Origin: Paragyromitra xinjiangensis
Lineage: Eukaryota > Ascomycota > Pezizomycetes > Pezizales > Discinaceae
Length of the DNA stretch: 64,000 nt
Assembly: GCA_038503065.1 (NCBI GenBank)
Contig: JBCAMK010000013.1
Span: forward strand, 496,001-560,000
Reading direction: 5' to 3'
Shown here: positions 11,353-22,300 of the stretch, in pieces
Layout: the number at the start of each line of letters is the position of its first letter
How positions within the stretch are numbered: the first letter of the stretch is position 1
The notes under the pieces: model-generated
Database searches by the model: none
The model's input: the letters and a program-made list of their open reading frames with translations, nothing else
What the model was told of the DNA's origin: nothing
Translations under genes and position numbers: made by a program

Positions 11353-13152
11353 AGTTGAACTGTTCCCTACTTTGATGAGGAATGATGAGTAATGACTACT
11401 TTTGTATTTCCTTTGTTCTACTTTCTTAAACTTTCTTACGGTTTCTTGGGGTTTTTCGGTTTTGGGGGTGTTTTATTATACGGGCTTGGTGCGAAGAATT
11501 TCGGGTTGTTACACAACAAATACGATAGAATCTGTTTGGGGGGTTAGGATTGGCAACACTGGTTGGCTGCGAATATCTTATTGGGGCATTTCATTTTGTA
11601 AGTTTTGTATTATTAGAAAGCGGTTGAAGACTTCCATTGGAATAAAAATGCATGTTACATGTATATCTGACGTGGCTTACTAAATGCACGATTTATCTAT
11701 CGACGGGAGGAGGTCCGTGCAAACCACCACCAGCGGGATAAATTGCACATGGAGTTCTTTTCGGTCGCCAATTGCATTACTGTTCTTCTGGTTCGGGCAG
11801 TTCTTAGAACTTAGGCTTTGAGATTGGCGAATGAGGCGCTAGGTATGGGTGTTTCCCGGTTATTTTCGCTGAGAACTAAGAATGTGCTTCGTAACAGCAA
11901 ATCCTTCTTCGGTAATTACCGCTGGTGGGGAAACCTACTTTCGGAAGTAATTGATTTGCTACCTTAACTCGCTTCGGGCGCCACATCTTATTCTAACCTC
12001 TTGGCTGGTGTTTGTTCCTGTGCGGTGGTGGGAATTTGTTGTTTTTTTTTGGTGAGAGTATTAGTTTCTCAGGTGGGGGTACCCACAGGGTCTCCAGACG
12101 CGTCTCTCGTATAATAGTAATGGCTATGTAGATGCATTTGGTTGGGGTTTTGGCTACGCTGATAGCCGTTGCTGCGTTAATAGGAGTTTCGCTGGGTGGT
12201 TATGCCTTTGTATTGGTTGTTTGGTTGGCTACATGTAGTAATGGTTATTGGATAGATGCAAAGAGCACCATTAATACTACGCAATAGTGATGCATTGATA
12301 TAGAGTTACCTCCTTAATAAGTATTAATGGATGTTGAACTTCGCCAAGTATGAGATTAAAGAGAGATTATTCTAGGACGGTTGGGATCTAGTTTGTTTAT
12401 TAAATAAAGGAGCACGATTTCGGGTCGACGGTGGAGAGAAAGATATCTAGAGCTGTAGTATCTCCTTAAATTAACCCTTCTCTGTAAATTTTGAAGATGT
12501 TGTAGGAGTGGCGTTTGAGCGGTTGTTGCGGCTGTTGCGGTTGTTAGCGTCGAGTGATATCATGTGAAGTCGTGTTGATCTTCGAATCTACAAGAATTAG
12601 ATGGCTTAGAAAAATGCTAGAAGCATTTACATACAAGATTTGAGAGGCTTTGAGCGTGTCTTCATGCAGTCATGTGCATGGGGGGGATTATATTAAGGAA
12701 AAAAAAGGTCGAGAGCCACCGACTGCTCTCACGTTCGCTGAATGAGGAGCACCACAACACCAAAGCTCCATTAAATAGACATGTAAGCTTTGGCCCTAAG
12801 AGTATTTGCTGGAGGGGAGCGATACCCATGGTGATCTGGTTACCCTATCCTGTTTATAAGTACCTGTCCTCCAGCACTACCCTACCTTCTCTCCTTCGCC
12901 AAACTACAGCCTCTGGATCAACTATACTATTTTACTACTACCGCAAGACGGCTATCGCTTGGTATCTCTGGTTTTACTTTACCTGATACTTAGGATAGCA
13001 AGAATTCTCTCTGCCCCTCGAATTACCGTTGCCATCTTCATCATCTTCATCACTCTCATCTTTGCCAACATTATCGCCATCATCGCCATCGAGAGCAGTA
13101 GGGAATATCCTGCTCTTTACTATCACCGTCTCAATCCTAGACCTTGAAATCA
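11353..13152. other. Gene-poor intergenic region
   Basis: I find no supported gene. TACATGTA occurs at 11656-11663 and 12230-12237. An A/T-poor trinucleotide-like tract (catcttcat, catcgccat) at 13031-13095 gives a fake acidic frame on the minus strand. Confidence 0.45.
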
Positions 13153-13266
13153 GTATGTATCTCCTCTCTCCCCTTTCCTGTATGCCCACCTGTTCATGTC
13201 CGCCGGCGTTGACGCTGCAAATGTGCCATTCCCTAGCTAACGTTGTGCGGGTCACCAAATTTCTAG
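13153..13266 (+). repeat. Intron-like repeat, copy 1 (introner-like element candidate)
   Basis: This 114-nt unit starts GTATGTATCTCCTCTC, has GCTAACG about 30 nt before its end, and stops at TTTCTAG. It therefore looks like a complete spliceosomal intron. It is closely similar along its whole length to the unit at 13296-13408, sharing for example TCATGTCCGC, GCTGCAAATGTG, TTCCCTAG and CGTGCGGG-like blocks. A more diverged unit lies at 30769-30873. No coding exons are recognisable on either side. Confidence 0.6.
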
Positions 13267-13295
13267 GATTCCTGTATTCTAGCTTATCTGGCTGG

Positions 13296-13408
13296 GTATG
13301 TATCTCCTCTCCCCCTCTCTTGTATGTCCAAATGATCATGTCCGCTGGTGTTGATGCTGCAAATGTGTCTTTCCCTAGTTAACGTCGTGCGGGCCTCTAT
13401 ATTTCTAG
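13296..13408 (+). repeat. Intron-like repeat, copy 2 (introner-like element candidate)
   Basis: This 113-nt unit starts GTATGTATCTCCTCTCC, carries GTTAACG near the 3' end and ends TTTCTAG. It lies 29 nt after copy 1 and has the same order of conserved blocks. The two could be a simple tandem duplication, but the repeat edges coincide with perfect donor and acceptor signals. Confidence 0.6.
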
Positions 13409-15673
13409 GGTTCCAGCTTTTCTCTTTGCTCATGGCATAACTTATGCGTCGCGAATTGAAGAATAGCAACCTAAGAACACACATACAAACACACACAATC
13501 ACAATCATCGCGCTAACAACATCTTGATAGCTTCCGCAGGTTAAAACTGACAATAATCACAGAAAATAAAATACCCTCACCACTTTTTGAGGTTTTGAGT
13601 CTCGACACTTCATTCGCCTGGCCGCTTTCCTCGCAAGGGTGATTTTTTTTAGATAAGTATAGTTGAACCTATGTGGGACTCCTCATAAATTCCTTGATAT
13701 TGATGTCTAGAAGCGATTGTTGTTGGTATGGTTAGGTTTTTATAACGGATTCTGTGGCAAAACCATCAGCAGTGTTCCATTGCCTACCGTGCACGGTTTA
13801 ATCCAAAGCTTGTGCATGAGCGTTTAGCACCCGGGGGATATATGGTAGGCGATTTTTCTTCTTCTTCGAGTTCTCTGACGTTGGTGCGCGTGATTGTGAT
13901 TGTTTGTGTTTGTATGGATGTGCAGGTGGTGGGGTAAGTTTTTATATCTATTTTGTTGCTTCTTTCCGCTTGCGGAAAAGGATTATAGGTTTGAAACTGG
14001 TATCCTTTTCCCCTACACTCGCTATTGCCCTACCCTCCTTATGGCAATGGTCTTCTCCCTTTCCCTATTATTTCTCATATCAGGCACCGGTTTTCAGCAC
14101 TTGGGAAATTTCTGTGCCATCTTGAAGAATTTAGGTCTGTTCCTTTTATTTTCCAGTTTTGGCATGTGTCTTCTTTCCCCCTGGGTTCTGTTCCTTCCTA
14201 TGCCTCCGTTCTCTATTCGCATCCTCTTTACTTACACTAACACAAACTTATACCACTCCCGTTGTTCTTCGATTTTAGCGGCTCTACGTTGTGGGAAGGG
14301 CTTGCGCATCTTTATGTTCCGGGTGTTCTTTCCTCTGGGTCGATTGGTGATATTCGCGAACCTTCTTGCTGATAAGTTTTGCGTGCTCACGAATATTAAA
14401 TTCCCCCCTGTGTGCCTTGCGTGGCCAAGATATTCTAGATATACCATCGAGGTCACGGCTCATCACTCGCCCCTCGTCGCAGCCTGATTGTTGGATATAT
14501 TTACTTCCTTTCGTGCCGCTTCCGGCCTTTCTCTATTCATTTGGTCTTATTCTTTTCTCCACCTACGTAGGCTTTTATAGCATACGTAGGCTTTTCTACT
14601 ATTCAGGTTTCTTACTATTCCTTGCTGATTTGGCCTTCTTTGGCTGTCAATTATTCAAGCGGCTATTCAGTATATTGGGCTTATTCGCAGGCTGCTTTGG
14701 GCCTGGAGGCGCTGACCGGCGAGGTATATGGTGGAAGGGCTGTGATTGGTTTATTACTTGTATATATACAGAGGCTTTCTGCCTCTTCTTCGTTTCTTTC
14801 TTCTCTATCGAATATATCAAGCCTTCCACAGAAGCAACGAATATCTCACCTTATTACTTCACTGATGGAGATGTTTCCTAATATAGGGCTTGGCCTTCGG
14901 AGTCGGAAATGATTGAGAGACAGGCACCCGAGAGAGCTACTACACGAGTATTTGGATAGGGGTCGTATGCCCGCCTCTAGCAAGCAAGCAATCGAGTCTT
15001 CTATTCCTCCTTACGTGCCCCAATATTACAACACCTGGGATGAAGGAATGATCTTGTGTGAATAGTAGAGATCACTTGCGCATTTACTAGAGATGAAACC
15101 CTCTATATATACAGTATCCAGCTAATAGAAAGAGCTCCACCAAATAGCCCGCCGGTCTCCTAATACAGTTCTGCATAGCCTGAATACCCGTCAAGCGAAC
15201 AAGAGCCTGTGAGGCAATTGAAACAGTGGAAGCACGAAGGGGAGCCTATATTAAGAAGCCAACACGAGAGACAATAATCTAGGAAGATTATTTTAGGATG
15301 TATTTGGCCATATCAACCAGCCACCTGTGCAGGAAAATAATTAGTTGTTTTGTTTGTATTCAAGTTTCTCGGCTTAGTTCTAAGTGTATTACATGTAGTT
15401 ACTGCAATGCTTGGGAGTGTGCAATTGGCGGAGAATCAGTACAGTTCTCTCAGACCATTACTACGCAGGGGAGATAAAATTGGAGTAAGGTATCACGTTT
15501 TATACTATATTATACATTCTACCATCTCTATCCCATCACCTTTTTACACCGTTCTTTTATGCTACTCCTTGCTTTCTTATATGAAATTTCCATCACCTGG
15601 AAAAAAGAATACCACCGGAAGCCAAACAAAAAAACGCCAAACTTTTCCCAACATTTATTCTGTGCATAGCACC
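13409..15673. other. Gene-poor region, possible degraded sequence
   Basis: Several open frames (for example 13900-14487 and 14366-14881) are hydrophobic in every frame and have no recognisable domain. A short direct repeat of tacgtaggctttt occurs near 14568 and 14585. TACATGTA occurs at 15390-15397. I cannot support a gene; old mobile sequence is possible but not shown. Confidence 0.4.
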
Positions 15674-16463
15674 TCACAAATCCTCTTTTCTGCCAACTCC
15701 CTCTACAAACCCATCATCCACTACCTTCGCACCGTCCAGCCCCTTTATGCTCTCAACCTTTGGTTGTTCCTCTGGATTAGGATAAACATTCCGTCCTCCT
15801 GCATCCAGTCCTTTCTCCCAACTCTCTTCAGTTGGCCTTTCTATACCATCCTCTGGAAGGACCTCGACATCCCCGTTTTTGCTCCAGACCCCACGGGTAC
15901 GTAGGATATCTTCAGCCGCAAGAATCTCTTCGTGGCCGCGCTCACCCAAAACGTATTTGTTGACCTTCTGGCCATGGCCGGCTTGATCAAGGATTTCTTC
16001 GAAGGAGCGGGAGGTCTCGCTGAATATCTGGTGGGTATTAGTATCTATCAGAAATTGACGAGTAAAGGTAGGGGGAAACCTTAAGATGATCTGAAATAAC
16101 ATGTCTGTTATGGCACTCTGGGCATTTGATCAACGTCGATCCGTAATGATATCCTTGCTTTGACACATTATGTGTCGACCGGTGCCCACATGGTCTACAC
16201 GTAAATGTTAGATCGTAGCTTGGCCTTATTTCTTTAGCCTCTTCTTCAAGATCCGGAGAAACTTTTTGGTGGCCAGTAATAGTCTCAATAGCGGTAAACT
16301 TATGCCGTTTCTGTGGCTGTAGGCGTGGGAGAATCTGAGGAATTCGTGGAATGGGAGTGGAGGTAACACGGAGTGGAGCAACGGAGGGGAGGATTATGGG
16401 CCGAACCATAGGCTTGGCGAGAGCAGCAGCGGTGCGTTGGAGAAGGTGGCGTGCGAAATTCAT
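15674..16463 (-). CDS. ZIM17: Mitochondrial Hsp70 escort protein, DNL-type zinc finger (Zim17/Hep1)
   Basis: Zim17 keeps matrix Hsp70 (Ssc1) soluble and so supports mitochondrial protein import. Exons 16463-16080 and 16027-15674 give 245 aa. The 52-nt intron runs GTTTCC...CCAG with a TACTAAT branch site and is in phase 0. The N-terminal ~60 residues are rich in Arg/Pro/Leu with almost no acids, as expected of a matrix presequence. The zinc ribbon is YDLTFTCRPCGHRSTH followed by YHYGSTLIKCPEC, with ligands C89, C92, C114 and C117. It continues RHVISDHLK and, across the intron, IFSETSRSFEEIL, a typical Zim17 core. The C-terminal ~100 residues are longer than in yeast and less conserved. It is divergently paired with the mitochondrial-looking gene at 16671. 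Confidence 0.92.
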
Positions 16464-16670
16464 GGTGGGGTTTTGTTTCTTGTGAAGTTATTGGTGAAGT
16501 TGAAACAGAAAAGGTGCAGCATGCTGAATGACGAAGTTTAATATTTTTTGTAATCACGTGCGGATAAGCTTGTCTTGGCGGTGGGTCCCTCAGTCTTCGA
16601 CTTCCAACCTCATAGCAAATTCTGCAGGTATTGAGCAACATCAATCAATTGCAACAACCAGAAAAAAACG
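16464..16670. promoter_or_regulatory. Bidirectional promoter region, ZIM17 / RGG-rich protein
   Basis: Only 207 bp separate the two divergent ATGs, so the genes must share promoter sequence. No TATA box is evident. Both products look mitochondrial, which would fit co-regulation. Confidence 0.55.
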
Positions 16671-17874
16671 ATGTTGAAGCGACAATTCTGTATTAGAGTT
16701 AGTGGAGGACGAGCTCTTGTCTCTCCTCCCTCTGTTCGTCCGTTCTCATCCTCCCCTGCACGATACGCTGAAGATAGAGCCGAAAAGGATTCTGAAGCCC
16801 CGCCTCTTCCGATTCCAGCATCTAGTGAAGGTAATATTTTTACTTGAAATACTTCAATTGCATAATCTATATTGTTCCCTTATTTTTCTGTATTTTTTGA
16901 TGGAGTTATAAGATCGCAAAGGGTCTCTTACGTCATTCAGTGCTAATCCTCTTCCTCTAGGCACTAAAAATCCCCATACAGTCGATATAGATGCCATCCT
17001 CCCCCCAAATCCACCCCCTGCTGCTAAAGTCCCAGAGCCCTCCCGAAACGATCAGGAAGCTCCGGCCGCCGGCCCCAATTCCTGGGACTTTGCGAATGTT
17101 GGTGGTCGCGGCGGATTTCGCGGTGGGTTTCGTGGCGGCAGGGGTGGTGGTGGTGGATTCACACGAGGTGGTGGGCCTGGTGGGGCTGGTGGTGGTGGGG
17201 GTTATTCTGGTGGTAGGGGCGGAGGTAGAGCTGGAGGCTTTGATTCCCTCGAAGGTACTCGCGGGGGCTTTGGTGGTCGTGGTGGCTTCCGTGGTGGACG
17301 TGGCGGATTTGGGAACCGCGGTGGGCGTGGTGGTGGCCCCGGCGGGCGTGGTGGGTCTGGCGGACGTGGCCGTGGAGGCGGTGGTCGTGGCCGTGGCGAC
17401 GGTGATGGAGGAAGCCGTGGGCGTCGCAGCGCCCCACGATGGGAACTCCCCGATCCACCGCCACTCGTCGAGACCCCTTTCGTACCTTCACCCGTCACGA
17501 TCCAAACCCTCACCCCCGAGATTCCAGCCACAATGCTCACAACACAGGGCGTCTCCGCGACATTACGGCGCGCGGTAGGGACTGGGAAGGCGGGGCCAAT
17601 CGGCGGGGATATGAGTAAGTGGGGTCCACGCAATTGGAAGAATCACGATGAACGAAGAGAGGAGGCATTAGGAAAGGTTGCCGAAGGAGCATATATAAAT
17701 CCGGTCAGCAACGTAGAGGGCCTTGCGGGAGATTTGCATAGATTGGTGACTGTCAATGGAAGCTATACAGATGAAGCGAAGGAGAAGCTGAGAGGGGTGC
17801 TGGCAGAGAAATTTCCAAATATTGCGTTGCCGAAGATGGAGGCAAAACTGAGGATTGAGGGACCGCAGGCTTAA
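16671..17874 (+). CDS. RGG-rich protein with predicted mitochondrial presequence
   Basis: Exons 16671-16830 and 16961-17874 (130-nt intron, GTAATA...CTCTAG) give 357 aa. The first ~35 residues (MLKRQFCIRVSGGRALVSPP, then Arg/Ser-rich to FSSSPARYAED) look like a cleavable mitochondrial presequence. Residues ~110-215 are an extreme Gly/Arg tract of the form FRGG, RGGRGG and GRGRGG, typical of RNA-binding or phase-separating RGG regions. The C-terminal ~140 residues are an ordered-looking domain that includes MSKWGPRNWKNHDERREE. I do not recognise this domain. Pairing with ZIM17 and the presequence suggest a matrix role, perhaps in mitochondrial RNA or ribosome biology, but that is inference. 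The RGG tract is GC-rich and produces long shadow frames on both strands. Confidence 0.75.
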
Positions 17875-18448
17875 GTTACGGAGGGCCTCGAATCCCAGTC
17901 AGGGTAGTTGTACTACCTGTTTTGTACTATTACTATTTTTTGCGATAGCCCTGTCTGGCATGACCAAATAGAAAAAGGTTGAATCTATGATATGAGAATG
18001 AACTCCATATAAAATCGCGAATATTAGTTTTATGAGTGCCAAGGGGAATAATGAAGGGAAACCCTAGCTCCAAGACCTGATATGTGGAGAGGTTCCACGA
18101 GTGATGGTCTGTGCATGTACCTTTTCCCCCAATGACGGATGTGGGGAGTGGAGCACTGTAGTTTATTCACTACTAATGGCTGCTAAGGTGAAAAAGGGCT
18201 AACTAGTTTGTTTTATTTTTACCTGACATAAATAGAGGCATCGATAGGCCCCAAACTTGCCATCTTCTTTGCAAGTGGTCACTTATACTCGATGTCATTT
18301 TTTCTCTAGGTTTCAAAGTGTGGAGGTGGCTGGAATCATATAATATCACTCGGTATTTTATACCGGCAGCTGCTGCGCCGCTATGTTTATTCTAGTCTCC
18401 AATACCTGCGTTAAGAGAATATAATTGAACACGAGACTGCAGTTGCCC
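17875..18448. other. Intergenic, nothing recognised
   Basis: This is the 3' flank of the RGG gene followed by unassigned sequence. A fragment cacgagactgca at 18430-18441 resembles the end of the foldback element that follows. Confidence 0.4.
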
Positions 18449-18526
18449 TAGTCTCGTGCCCAGCCCCATGCACGCAGCTTGCTGCGTACCGTAGGAAACT
18501 GCACAGTGGGGCTGGGCACGAGACTA
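18449..18526. mobile_element. 78-bp foldback MITE, TAGTCTCG family, copy 1
   Basis: The unit begins TAGTCTCGTGCCCAGCCCCA and ends with its exact reverse complement, leaving about 38 bp in the middle. The outermost TA may be the target duplication, as in Tc1/mariner-type elements. A diverged relative at 53094-53180 shares the left end and the adjoining acgcagcttg block, and an isolated end occurs near 46399-46410. It is far too short to encode anything. Confidence 0.7.
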
Positions 18527-20317
18527 CAGATGTTCCTCAATTCGGCAACCGCTAGCACCTACGAAAGAAACCCAACCTCACTCATCCTCATTAACCCCCC
18601 ACCGCATCCTACTCACAAGACCGAAACCATGCAGAGACAAGACGCATTTGAGCATTTGCAAACACATGGCACTAGCCGAGAACTTATATTCTGGGGAGCT
18701 AGGCAATCGTGTACGTTCACGGCCATGGCTCATTTGTTAGCCAGAAACAATGTCGATTCAGCGAAAAAAACTGTTGTAAGGGCTATGGAACACAATTAGG
18801 ATCCAAAGCCATTATCAATCCAATAATCCGAAGTGATTGGTAACTAGCAACATTATAATTGGCTGCGACCTTCTGGCAAAGACGAGCCGTCGTATATTCT
18901 CGGACGACATGAACCTTCCTAGGCAACTCGACGAACTTATATGCAGATGTTCTACAATACCGAGCAAATATGGAATCTATGATAATTCAAGTGCTATTGG
19001 GGCACCGGCACACATGTGTCGACAAGGCCTTGAATCATTCTTTTACACTTTTCTCTTGTCCAAAATTTGCTATGATGGTAGCAGCGCAAGGGCACAGCGG
19101 CCGTGGGCGAGCGAGCGAAACATTTTAAACAGATATTTTAAACAGGCTAAAAAGATTTTAAGGTAGGATATCTTACCTATTCACCAAAAGTTATGTCGCG
19201 GTGAAACTTTCCTGGTTTACTCTCCTAAACTAAAATAACATTGTCCGCCCGACGCACCTTTCGAGCAACTTCCTCTTGGTGCTTCCGATAACCGCACCTA
19301 TATCTCAGGGTTTATTACGGCCGAGAATGAAGCAGGTATTACAGGGGAAAAAAATATTTAGGGTTCTCTCAGAGAACTAGAAGCCGAAAGGTGAGATGAC
19401 AACTCAATTTAACTTAGTAGCGCTAACGAAATAGTGTGGTATTGGGTGTTGGAAGGCCTCAAGCACCAGCCTCAGGTTTGGGGCATGACTGGGCACCTAG
19501 ACCCTCAAAGTAAATCTCCAGATCGTGAGGGTTTGGTAGCGGCTCGTGAAGGCAGCCTTACAAAACTCGGAGCAGCCATGTCTTTGAGTTTCGTTTTGGT
19601 TTATTCTACGGCCCTCGTACGATTAAAAGTAAATCTCCTCACCATGTCTTTCAGAAGTGTCGAGAGAAAATTGAAGACTGGCTGGAAGCCCACCGATCTG
19701 TATGGCAAACTGGCATTCACTTGAACCTCTTGCTGGGCCTATTCACCGCATATCACCCGATTTACCCAACGACTGGTCCCGGGGTATCTCGCTTTATTGC
19801 CGTTGCAGATTGGGAAATTTTGGGAGTGGCTTATCTACGGTGCTTCATGTATGAACCATTCGGTCCACCCACTTCGTGGAACGACAACATTAAAATTCCT
19901 TTAGGTCACTACAAACTCACGAACTTGAGGATTTCCATATCGCTGCAATGGTTGTCTCCTCGTGGGATCACATAACAGTAGATATGGAGTAAACTATGCT
20001 GAGGATTCCGTTCACGAACTACTAGAAATCTAAAAACTTGGGATTTTGAGAGGGAATAGGTTGGGGGTTGTGCAAGAATGTTGCTTATGACCTGAGCTAT
20101 TCAAATGCACAGGGGAAATTCTGCCGGTTCTATTTCATATAGGCTAAAGTGCGAAGCCCACAGTTATGAAATTATGACCAGTTGGAAGACTGTCTTTCAT
20201 AAATTGAGAGAGTACATTCAATAGCTTAAAAAACAGCATATGAGAACATCTCCCCAAAAACAATGTATGATAATCCTACTAGGGGTTATCCTAACTTTAG
20301 AGGGCAAAAGGAAATAT
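18527..20317. other. Unassigned region with short broken open frames
   Basis: Frames at 18479-18799, 18837-19166, 19434-19724 and 19721-19975 are open for 60-106 codons, but I can neither join them into a gene nor recognise a domain. They may be remnants of a decayed gene (phrases such as ELIFWGARQSCTFTAMAHLL look protein-like), but this is a weak impression. Confidence 0.3.
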
Positions 20318-20427
20318 TAGAGACTTTGCGCTTTTGAGCCAGCCCTGGTTTTTAACCAATCAGAAGCTGATCAGCACTAATCAAATTGCCAGAAATCGGG
20401 GCTGGATCTATTTGCGCAAAGTCTCTA
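20318..20427. mobile_element. 110-bp foldback MITE with 14-bp perfect terminal inverted repeats
   Basis: The unit starts TAGAGACTTTGCGC and ends GCGCAAAGTCTCTA. A second inner inverted pair follows (GAGCCAGCCC near the left, GGGCTGGATC near the right). The terminal TA on both sides may be the target duplication. No coding capacity. Confidence 0.65.
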
Positions 20428-20926
20428 TTCAGATTACCCTAATGAAAGGCTGAACCAAAACACCCTACAGCATCGTATTAAGCTACTCGGAAAAAATACT
20501 GAAGGGAGTTAGCGGTTAGCGGCTTTCAGATGAGATAATGGGTTGGCTCGGATCATCAGTCGATCCGACCGTTCATGTCTCGAAGATGAGTGATGCGCAT
20601 AGCCAAGACTAGAAGTCTTAGACAACTTGACGTAGTCCAAGAAAGTACCCGCAGTAGATCAGCTACTTTTAGACCTTAGTTCCGAAATTGGGACTCTTGC
20701 TAGGAGACTGATATCTAGGAAGGGTGAATTATGCATCGCAATGGCCAGGAAGGTTAGATCACGGCATCGAAATATCTTGGAATATTCTGGAAGATCGCAG
20801 TAAAACCCGGGTTTGGTCTTGATCACGTATTATGACTCGGACGTAGGTGATCTAGTTGAGGGTTTGAGTCAATCAGAAGACACCTAAACAACGGTAGGGT
20901 CATGTATCAGCCATAACGTATTTTAC
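20428..20926. other. Intergenic, nothing recognised
   Basis: No gene, repeat or RNA gene that I can support. Confidence 0.4.
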
Positions 20927-21319
20927 TCACCTTGGCAGAAGCGTGTTGGAAATAACTAAGGCAATTTTTTTGAGTGCTAGGTTAGGATCTATCCAAGTCG
21001 CGGGTTGAGGGAGGGAGGCAAAGTTAGAGATAGGTGAGTTAGAGGATCTGTTATATTTCTTGTATCGTTTTTCCTGGTGGATTGCAACGATTGGTTTTGG
21101 TGGTCTGTCCTCTTCACTGTATTTTCTCGCAAGGAAGAATTTCAGGTGCGGGGGATGCTGGGGAACATGGGGTGTATTCGATCCTAGAAGCTGAGTTAAA
21201 GGTGATATCGTATGATCGAATTTATGACTCACATCTTGGGATCCATACCAATAGATAGCTCTACTTGGCCAGATATTCTTCGATACGTTGCAGCCGTTAA
21301 GTGAAAGAAAGACGGGCAT
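20927..21319 (-). CDS. Possible hypothetical protein (first exon?)
   Basis: An ATG-started frame of 130 aa, basic and Pro/Asn-rich in its second half, matches no family I know. Its stop lies inside a good donor sequence (CCAAG|GTGAGT), so the frame may be a first exon that continues leftwards past 20927. It is divergent from the NIF3-like gene at 21756. Evidence that it is coding is weak: length and ATG only. Confidence 0.25.
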   Translation of the reverse strand: MPVFLSLNGCNVSKNIWPSRAIYWYGSQDVSHKFDHTISPLTQLLGSNTPHVPQHPPHLKFFLARKYSEEDRPPKPIVAIHQEKRYKKYNRSSNSPISNFASLPQPATWIDPNLALKKIALVISNTLLPR

Positions 21320-21755
21320 AGGTTGGCTGCACGTGAGTGAAAGTCATCACTTTGGATTGGGGCTTCTTCGCCTGGTCACGAGGCAAGTATCGTGACTTCC
21401 GATGACTCGAATTTAATTCAGTTATTTCACTGGACTTTGAGGGCGAGAAGCTGAAACCAACAATGATGAAGAAGGTGGTGATAGTGATGATGATAGACCA
21501 AACAATTCTCGGGTGAGTATTGAAGGGTATTGCACTCCGAGTCTAATCACGACCTACAGGCACGGGAGTCTGATCCGTGGGAAAACACCAAACACTGCAT
21601 ACTGCAAAACTCATGACAAGAGGTGGCCGGGTAATTCCTTGTCGGTAATATCACCGACACGTAATAAGCAATGCCACAGTATTTCCCAGCTCACATTTAC
21701 ACGATCAGTAATGCGAGAATTTCTTAGGATTATCTACAGAACAGCCAACCGCAAA

Positions 21756-22300
21756 ATGAGCACTACATCCATGCACTCCACTCAACGCTACAAGTTGATA
21801 TTCTACACCCCTCTTGATCCGCTTGAAGCTATCAAATCCGCTATATTCGCTACTGGAGCCGGGACTTATCCAGGCGCTAAATACTCGCATTGCAGTTTTG
21901 AGAGTCGAGGCACGGAGCAGTTCCTGCCTATTTTGGGGAAAGGTGCGAACCCGACAATTGGAGAAAAGAGAGATGATGGAAGCGGAAAGTTCAGGCTAGA
22001 GAGGGTCGATGCAATCAGGTGTGAAATTATGTGTGTTGGGAGAGATGTAGTGACTGAAGCAATTAAAGCTCTCAAAAGGTGAGTTTTTTTTATGCTTTTT
22101 TTTGGAGGAATTATTTTTTGATTATTCCCAAGCGATGTTGCGGACTTCGCTCCGAATGGCTTGTGGTTTTGTCAAAGTGAAAAAGTAAAAAGTATTTGAG
22201 TGCTCATATGACGCCTTGATTTCTTCGGCTTTCGTTATCTAGGGAGCATCCTTATGAAGAGCCGGCATACGAGATATACAAAATGCAGGACGAATTTTGA
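21756..22300 (+). CDS. Small NIF3/YqfO C-terminal-like protein
   Basis: Exons 21756-22078 and 22243-22300 (164-nt intron, GTGAGT...ATCTAG) give 126 aa. The sequence YKLIFYTPLDPLEAIKSAIF, then GAGTYPGAKYSHCSFESRGT, then EEPAYEIYKMQDEF after the intron matches the stand-alone fungal and bacterial domain that also forms the C-terminal insert of NIF3/DUF34 proteins. The HPYEEPAYE motif spans the splice site, which confirms it. Biochemical function is unknown; the domain resembles PII/CutA-type ferredoxin-like folds. I start at the ATG at 21756 because the domain begins ~10 residues later, although the frame is open upstream to 21513. Confidence 0.82.

Noticed and set aside
13900..14912. Several 70-195-codon hydrophobic frames
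   Set aside because: Overlapping frames on both strands, no domain, no splice-joined model; low-complexity T-rich sequence explains them.
15350..15904. 184-codon frame antisense to ZIM17
   Set aside because: It overlaps the second exon of a confidently identified gene on the opposite strand.
16991..17578. Long Val/Gly-rich and His/Pro-rich frames over the RGG gene
   Set aside because: They are shadows of the repetitive GGN codons of the RGG tract in other frames and on the other strand.
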